Assembly (NCBI GenBank): GCA_040235505.1
Contig: JBECKW010000271.1
Coordinates: forward strand, 1 to 8,514
DNA: 8,514 bases
Direction of reading: 5' to 3'
Source of the DNA: JBECKW01 sp040235505
GTDB lineage: Bacteria; Desulfobacterota; Desulfobacteria; Desulfobacterales; JAFDDL01
In this document: positions 5,341-8,514 of the stretch, piece after piece
Numbering within the stretch: the first letter of the stretch is position 1
How the letters are laid out: the number at the start of each line of letters is the position of its first letter
Position numbers and translations under genes: made by a program
The notes under the pieces: generated by a model
Seen by the model: the letters and a program-made list of their open reading frames with translations, nothing else
Databases searched by the model: none
Told to the model about the DNA's origin: nothing

Positions 5341-7139
5341 TAATAGTACCATATCGTTTTGTAGTCCGCCAAATTTTCCCCTGCCGCCTTGAGCCGTTGC
5401 AGATAATTGTAAATGGAAACGTCCGTGTAGACATATGTATCCACAAGCGCCTGCTTTTTTTCCCATGGATGAAATTCGTATACCCGATGTCCGTCCGGCA
5501 GGATGGAAATGACATCGTGATTCTGTTCGGCCCTCAGATAGTTTTTGCCCAATCCCGGTACATTGAAAACGATCTCGTCGGTTCTTACCGAGCCCGGCTG
5601 CTGCCGTGCCTCTTCCTGCTGCTCCTGAAGAAGGCGTGCGATGGGTACCCGGTAGTCGTTGGTCTCCTCCTTGCCTTTGGTGTTGAACGTGTAATAGGGC
5701 GTAACCCCGATCATCCTGAGTTTGTGCCTAAGCAGGCATGCTTCGAATTTCCTCGAGTTGAAAAAGGTATAGACAAGTTGGTTATAGACCTCAATGCCGT
5801 ACCGGCGGAATTTTTGAACCGCTTCCATGGCCTGGGGAGTAATCTCGTACGGGTGTTCAAAATGGGTGACCACCAGTATTTCAAGTTTCCCCGGGTTCTG
5901 GAAATGGGTGATATCCCTTACCAGGGAATCAGTAATCCGTTGGGGAAGCGTGACCGGAGTCCGGGTGCCGATTCTGATGCGTTCCACATGATCGATCCGG
6001 GAGAGACGAAACAGCAGGTGTTCCAGTTTTGCATTGGACAGCAGCATCGGGTCTCCCCCCGTGACGAGCACTTCATTTATTTCCGGAGTATCGGAAATCC
6101 ACTGCATGGCAGCGTCAAGTTTTTTCTTCGGCAGTGCGGCCGTTGATGAATAGACATCTTCTATCTCCCAGTTGCGCTGACAATAAACGCATATCTGGGG
6201 GCAGGTCAAAATCGGCTTGAGAATGACGATTTTCGGATACCTGCGGGTGATGCCTTCAATGGGAGACGTATTTCGCTCCAGCATGAAATCCATGGAGTTT
6301 TCCGAGCAAGCCCTTTTTTCCTTCATGGTATTAATGTAGTGGAGCGTTGGAATGACCTGGGCACGTATGGCTTTGTCCCGTCTATCCCCCCCGGACTCGA
6401 AATCCATAAGGGATGCGTAATAAGGTGTGACACCGAAGGGAATTTTATACTCCCTTGCCTTCTTGATCGCTTCGTACTCCTCATGGGAAAGCTTGATCAG
6501 GGCGGCGAGCGTGTCGGCGTCCCGAATGATATTTCTCGTATGCCAAGTCCATTTCTCCCATTCAAGGTCGGTTGCGCCAAAGTATTTCATAATCCGTGCC
6601 TTGTTCAGACTTCGCCTTCGAATGGCCGAACCGTCGAGGCCGCAAATATACCGGTCCATAAATTTGTTGGAGACTTTTGCCATACGGGAGAGGTCGGTGC
6701 TTCTGAGTTTTGCCCCCCGTACTCCTTCGTGCTTGAGGTAGGCTGGAATCGCTTCCGTGTAAACGCCGGTTTGTCCCGTGATGCCTTTCAGCAGATGTTC
6801 AAGTTCCGCGAAAAAATCCGGGGTGGGGCTAGGGGTTCTATCGGGTGCGCTGCCGGTGACGATGTTATGGATATATTCAACCAGGCTGAAACCGGCGAGT
6901 CGCTCATTGCGTTTGGAGACAATGTTTCTGAAGACCCTGATGGCCGAGCGCGTCAGCACCCATTCAAGAGGTGGAATTGTTGGGTTGTCCTCGAATACGG
7001 CGATGAGCATTCTGGAGAGAAACTTGCGAATACTGTCTCTTTTTGTCTCCACAGAGGCATTCGACAAGAAAATCTTTTTAAGCTCCGGGGCGATTTCAAG
7101 TATTTTAAGTGTGCGTTGCTTTGTTTTTTCATTTATCAT
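5337..7139 (-). CDS. KamA-family radical SAM aminomutase, predicted glutamate 2,3-aminomutase
   Basis: This is a 600-residue radical SAM, PLP-dependent enzyme of the lysine 2,3-aminomutase family, which moves an alpha-amino group to the beta carbon. The [4Fe-4S] cysteines are C313, C317 and C320 in CPQICVYC, and the SAM-binding GGDP follows at 361-364. IRIGTRTPVTLPQRIT (389-404) and THFEHPYEIT (425-434) are family hallmarks. The expected PLP lysine is K532 in PGLGK. R322 matches the arginine that holds the substrate carboxylate. The two aspartates that grip the lysine side chain in lysine 2,3-aminomutase (D293, D330) correspond to K488 and N526, the pair I recall from glutamate 2,3-aminomutase; beta-glutamate is therefore the likely product. 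No C-terminal zinc-cysteine motif is seen. Residues 1 to about 230 are an uncharacterised, mostly helical extension; the cysteine motif is about 190 residues further in than in the classic enzyme. The ATG has AGGAG 6 bases upstream. Confidence 0.9.
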   Translation of the reverse strand: MINEKTKQRTLKILEIAPELKKIFLSNASVETKRDSIRKFLSRMLIAVFEDNPTIPPLEWVLTRSAIRVFRNIVSKRNERLAGFSLVEYIHNIVTGSAPDRTPSPTPDFFAELEHLLKGITGQTGVYTEAIPAYLKHEGVRGAKLRSTDLSRMAKVSNKFMDRYICGLDGSAIRRRSLNKARIMKYFGATDLEWEKWTWHTRNIIRDADTLAALIKLSHEEYEAIKKAREYKIPFGVTPYYASLMDFESGGDRRDKAIRAQVIPTLHYINTMKEKRACSENSMDFMLERNTSPIEGITRRYPKIVILKPILTCPQICVYCQRNWEIEDVYSSTAALPKKKLDAAMQWISDTPEINEVLVTGGDPMLLSNAKLEHLLFRLSRIDHVERIRIGTRTPVTLPQRITDSLVRDITHFQNPGKLEILVVTHFEHPYEITPQAMEAVQKFRRYGIEVYNQLVYTFFNSRKFEACLLRHKLRMIGVTPYYTFNTKGKEETNDYRVPIARLLQEQQEEARQQPGSVRTDEIVFNVPGLGKNYLRAEQNHDVISILPDGHRVYEFHPWEKKQALVDTYVYTDVSIYNYLQRLKAAGENLADYKTIWYYY

Positions 7140-7172
7140 GGGGCGCTCCTTTGCTGACGCTTTATATGCATC

Positions 7173-7201
7173 TCTATACCCTTTTTCGCCTTACAAATCA
7201 A
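7173..7201 (-). promoter_or_regulatory. Promoter of the aminomutase gene
   Basis: On the minus strand TTGATT (complement of 7196-7201) and TATAGA (complement of 7173-7178) are separated by 17 bp, a good sigma70-type arrangement. The transcript would start near 7166, about 27 bases before the ATG. Confidence 0.6.
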
Positions 7202-7218
7202 ACAACCTCCGAAATGTC

Positions 7219-7258
7219 GGCACTTCCGATAAAAAGAGAAAGTTCGACACGGAGTGCC
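7219..7258. repeat. Inverted repeat upstream of the aminomutase promoter
   Basis: GGCACTTCCG (7219-7228) pairs with CGGAGTGCC (7250-7258) except for one bulged T, across a 21-base spacer. It lies about 18 bp upstream of the -35 box of the minus-strand promoter, a position suited to a regulator site. No regulator gene is visible to pair it with. Confidence 0.35.
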
Positions 7259-7310
7259 TCGCTCTGTTATTTTTCGAGAAGAAATCATCTAAGGCTTTCG
7301 AACTAAAAGG

Positions 7311-7366
7311 ATTTTTTTAATTTTTTAAATAGAAGTTGTTGACTTTTAAAATGCTGTCTATATAAT
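7311..7366 (+). promoter_or_regulatory. Strong promoter with A/T-only upstream element for the H1-like gene
   Basis: TTGACT (7339-7344) and a perfect TATAAT (7361-7366) are 16 bp apart. Bases 7311-7330 are entirely A or T, at about -62 to -43 from the expected start near 7373, where an UP element would bind the RNA polymerase alpha subunits. This is the best promoter in the window and predicts abundant expression. Confidence 0.75.
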
Positions 7367-7398
7367 CATAGTAATTTGGGGCAATTTATCTTAATAAA

Positions 7399-7405
7399 AG
7401 GAGGG
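7399..7405 (+). promoter_or_regulatory. Ribosome binding site deciding the start of the H1-like gene
   Basis: AGGAGGG, a near-perfect Shine-Dalgarno sequence, lies 8 bases before ATG 7414. The upstream in-frame TTG at 7408 is only 2 bases away and is rejected as a start. Confidence 0.75.
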
Positions 7406-7413
7406 ATTTGGGA

Positions 7414-7887
7414 ATGAAGAAAATGCAAACACAACTGAAGTCCGTTGCAAAGACACTGGGCGAATTGGCAAAGAAGGTAGAGATGTTGACAGGTGAGCTC
7501 GCGAAAGCAGCCCCTGCAGCAAAACCGGCGAAAAAGACAAAAGCCGCACCTGCAAAAGCCAAGAAGGCAAAAGCCGTAAAGGCCGCCAAACCGGCGAAAA
7601 AGGCAAAACCTGCCAAGGCAGCCAAGGCAGCCAAAGCACCGAAGGCAGCCAAGGCACCGAAAGCAGCCAAGGCGGCGAAGAGCGTAAAAGCAGATGCCGG
7701 GAAAGGCGGAGCAACCGTTCTTGATTCAGTGTTCGATGTCATCAAGAAAGCGAAAAACGGTGCCAACATTTCAACGCTGAAAACGAAAACCAAGTTAGAA
7801 GCCAGACAACTCAGCAACGCCCTTTATAAATTAACCAAAAAGGGTGTGATTGAAGCACGGTCACGAGGAGTTTACTTCAAGAAATAA
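7414..7887 (+). CDS. Histone H1-like DNA-binding protein: basic K/A/P tail plus C-terminal winged helix
   Basis: The product has 157 residues in three parts. Residues 1-30 form an amphipathic helix (LKSVAKTLGELAKKVEML) able to dimerise as a coiled coil. Residues 31-97 are almost entirely Lys, Ala and Pro, resembling the histone H1 tail and bacterial H1-like or AlgP proteins. Residues 99-157 look like a winged helix-turn-helix: a first helix (TVLDSVFDVIKKA), a turn with a second helix (ISTLKTKT), a recognition helix (EARQLSNALYKLTKKG) and a basic wing (VIEARSRGVYFKK). The likely role is nucleoid binding and compaction, inferred from composition and fold pattern. The strong promoter and ribosome site fit an abundant structural protein. 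The basic tail precedes the winged helix, the reverse of the main eukaryotic H1 order. A specific transcription factor is a less likely alternative. The gene stands alone, divergent from the aminomutase gene. Confidence 0.85.
   Translation: MKKMQTQLKSVAKTLGELAKKVEMLTGELAKAAPAAKPAKKTKAAPAKAKKAKAVKAAKPAKKAKPAKAAKAAKAPKAAKAPKAAKAAKSVKADAGKGGATVLDSVFDVIKKAKNGANISTLKTKTKLEARQLSNALYKLTKKGVIEARSRGVYFKK
7618..7680 (+). repeat. Tandem 9-bp repeat encoding KAA/KAP units
   Basis: Seven head-to-tail 9-mers of the form GCAGCCAAG or GCACCGAAG lie in frame within the H1-like gene and encode residues 69-89. Such arrays can gain or lose units by slippage without shifting the frame, so tail length may vary between strains. 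Confidence 0.8.
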
Positions 7888-7892
7888 CCTTA

Positions 7893-7958
7893 TACCGGAA
7901 TTACGGGTCTATAGTCCGCATGCCGTCGTTTCTGTAAAGACCTTTTCCGTAACCGGTA
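7893..7958 (+). other. Nested stem structure in the 3' region of the H1-like transcript
   Basis: TACCGG (7893-7898) pairs with CCGGTA (7953-7958). After a 2-base bulge, TTACGG (7901-7906) pairs with CCGTAA (7947-7952). GTCT (7907-7910) then pairs with AGAC (7938-7941) across an internal loop. The arms total 16 paired bases. It sits directly behind the stop codon and may stabilise the mRNA or yield a 3'-derived small RNA. Confidence 0.4.
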
Positions 7959-7962
7959 ATAT

Positions 7963-8027
7963 ACGCCGACCAAAAAGCCTTCAGCCCGGTATTTGTTCGG
8001 AAGCGCAGGGCTGAAGGCTTTTGGCGT
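7963..8027 (+). terminator. Stem-loop terminator after the H1-like gene
   Basis: AAAAGCCTTCAGCCC (7973-7987) and GGGCTGAAGGCTTTT (8008-8022) form a perfect 15-bp stem around a 20-base loop. ACGCC (7963-7967) and GGCGT (8023-8027) can extend it past a 5-base bulge. The stem ends in four T's on the plus strand and five T's on the minus strand, so it could work in both directions. The T-run is short for a classic terminator. Confidence 0.7.
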
Positions 8028-8129
8028 TCCTACAGTTACGATTGATTTCACCATATACCTCTCCCCTATGGTTTAGGGTTCTCGCCTTTCGTTGGTTGCT
8101 CCTTCGAATGAAAAACCTCCCCTGAAATG

Positions 8130-8158
8130 TTGCCAAATTTTCTGCATTGTCCTATTTT
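8130..8158 (+). promoter_or_regulatory. Possible distal promoter of the M16 peptidase gene
   Basis: TTGCCA (8130-8135) and TATTTT (8153-8158) are 17 bp apart. The transcript would start near 8165, leaving a leader of about 84 bases. Confidence 0.35.
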
Positions 8159-8193
8159 AAAAATCCGGCTTATGGTCGAATAAGGTCGGCTTG

Positions 8194-8224
8194 TTGCTCA
8201 GAGCACTACAGGCCGGGGTATAAT
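8194..8224 (+). promoter_or_regulatory. Possible proximal promoter of the M16 peptidase gene
   Basis: A perfect TATAAT lies at 8219-8224. The best -35 candidate, TTGCTC at 8194-8199, is 19 bp away, which is long. The start would be near 8231, giving a leader of only about 18 bases that still contains the ribosome site. Confidence 0.35.
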
Positions 8225-8248
8225 TGCCTAATGGACAGGAGCACTCAT

Positions 8249-8514
8249 ATGATGAAATCAAGATTATTGGTGTTGGGGAGTTTATTGTTCGGCGTATTGC
8301 TTCTGAATTCGCCATCCATGGCCCAGACATCGTCGCATATTGTTTCGGGCGGGAAAGGCGATACTTCAGCGCCCAAAAGTGATCTTACCCCCGATCCCAA
8401 TGTCGAGACCGGAATGCTTTCGAACGGTTTCAGGTATGTGATAATGAAAAACCGGGAGCCGAAAGACCGGGTCAGCATGCATCTTCTCGTCCAGGTGGGA
8501 TCATTTTATGAATC
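8249..8514 (+). CDS. M16-family zinc peptidase (insulinase-like), N-terminal part, exported
   Basis: The frame is open from ATG 8249 to the window end, giving 88 residues. AGGAG at 8237-8241 lies 7 bases before the start; a second ATG follows at once (8252). Residues 1-25 form a signal peptide: basic MKSR, a hydrophobic core (LLVLGSLLFGVLLL) and a probable cleavage after SMA at 25. After a 25-residue linker, TGMLSNGFRYVIMKN (54-68) and RVSMHLLVQVGSFYE (74-88) match the opening beta strands of M16 peptidases. The family's inverted zinc motif HxxEH normally follows within about 20 residues, so it lies just past the edge and I cannot check it. The product is probably periplasmic. Its tail and operon partners are outside the window. 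An inactive M16 paralogue cannot be excluded. Confidence 0.85.
   Translation, partial: MMKSRLLVLGSLLFGVLLLNSPSMAQTSSHIVSGGKGDTSAPKSDLTPDPNVETGMLSNGFRYVIMKNREPKDRVSMHLLVQVGSFYE

Larger units (their letters stand above)
7888..8248. other. Non-coding gap with 3' structured element, terminator and peptidase promoters
   Basis: I see no credible coding region in these 361 bp. The first part (7893-7958) folds into a nested stem, followed by the terminator at 7963-8027. The stretch 8030-8129 shows nothing clear beyond a small inverted repeat, CCCTA/TAGGG, near 8067-8080. Candidate promoters for the downstream peptidase gene follow at 8130-8158 and 8194-8224. No tRNA or known riboswitch is recognisable. 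Confidence 0.55.

Noticed and set aside
5397..7320. Long plus-strand frames opposite the aminomutase gene (5397-6146, 6339-7157, 6778-7320)
   Set aside because: The opposite strand has the radical SAM and PLP motifs and a good promoter and ribosome site. The plus-strand translations show no protein-like pattern.
7273..7330. TTCGA/TCGAA pairing followed by T-runs as a plus-strand terminator
   Set aside because: The arms pair over only about 5 bp and there is no plus-strand gene upstream to terminate. The T-rich block is better explained as an UP element.
7386..7817. Hydrophobic alanine/phenylalanine-rich minus-strand frame resembling a membrane protein
   Set aside because: It is the complement of the Lys/Ala-repeat codons of the H1-like gene. 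The apparent membrane character is an artefact of that composition.
8245..8478. Minus-strand frame at the right end
   Set aside because: The plus strand here encodes a signal peptide and an M16 peptidase start with a ribosome site. The minus frame has none of these.

Overview
The window looks like chromosomal DNA from a Gram-negative, probably anaerobic bacterium. My best guess is a deltaproteobacterial (Desulfobacterota) sulfate-reducer-like genome. The basis is moderate GC, a long KamA-type radical SAM protein, a lysine/alanine-rich H1-like protein, and GA-rich palindromic repeats between genes. This placement is inference and no marker gene confirms it.

Layout. Positions 1-308 hold the probable C-terminal end of an unidentified plus-strand gene. 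It runs into a GA-rich repeat tract and a large imperfect palindrome that ends against the metK stop codon. From 309 to 3041, three minus-strand genes form a likely operon, transcribed as hypothetical two-repeat protein, then pyrB (aspartate carbamoyltransferase), then metK (S-adenosylmethionine synthetase). A good sigma70-type promoter lies at 3123-3150. Positions 3165-4823 (minus) encode a PLP-dependent group II decarboxylase, best matched to the PanP-type aspartate 1-decarboxylase. The 4824-5094 gap holds a probable promoter for that gene, a strong minus-strand intrinsic terminator and a second large hairpin. A 74-residue membrane protein gene (5095-5319, plus) converges on a 600-residue KamA-family radical SAM aminomutase (5337-7139, minus). 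Across a divergent, AT-rich promoter region, an excellent promoter drives a 157-residue H1-like DNA-binding protein (7414-7887, plus). Its gene is followed by a structured 3' region and a perfect 15-bp stem-loop. The window ends inside the N-terminus of a secreted M16 (insulinase-family) peptidase that starts at 8249.

How the genes relate. The operon supplies housekeeping metabolism (pyrimidine synthesis and methyl donor). PanP would supply beta-alanine for pantothenate and CoA. The KamA-family enzyme carries Lys and Asn where lysine 2,3-aminomutase has its two substrate-binding aspartates, which points to glutamate as substrate and beta-glutamate, a known osmolyte, as product. The H1-like protein has the parts of eukaryotic histone H1 in the opposite order, with the basic tail before a C-terminal winged helix. 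I see no defence system, CRISPR array, transposase, tRNA or rRNA. The most interesting items are the aminomutase substrate switch, the inverted-architecture H1-like protein, the internally duplicated hypothetical protein, and the antisense arrangement at the small membrane protein gene.
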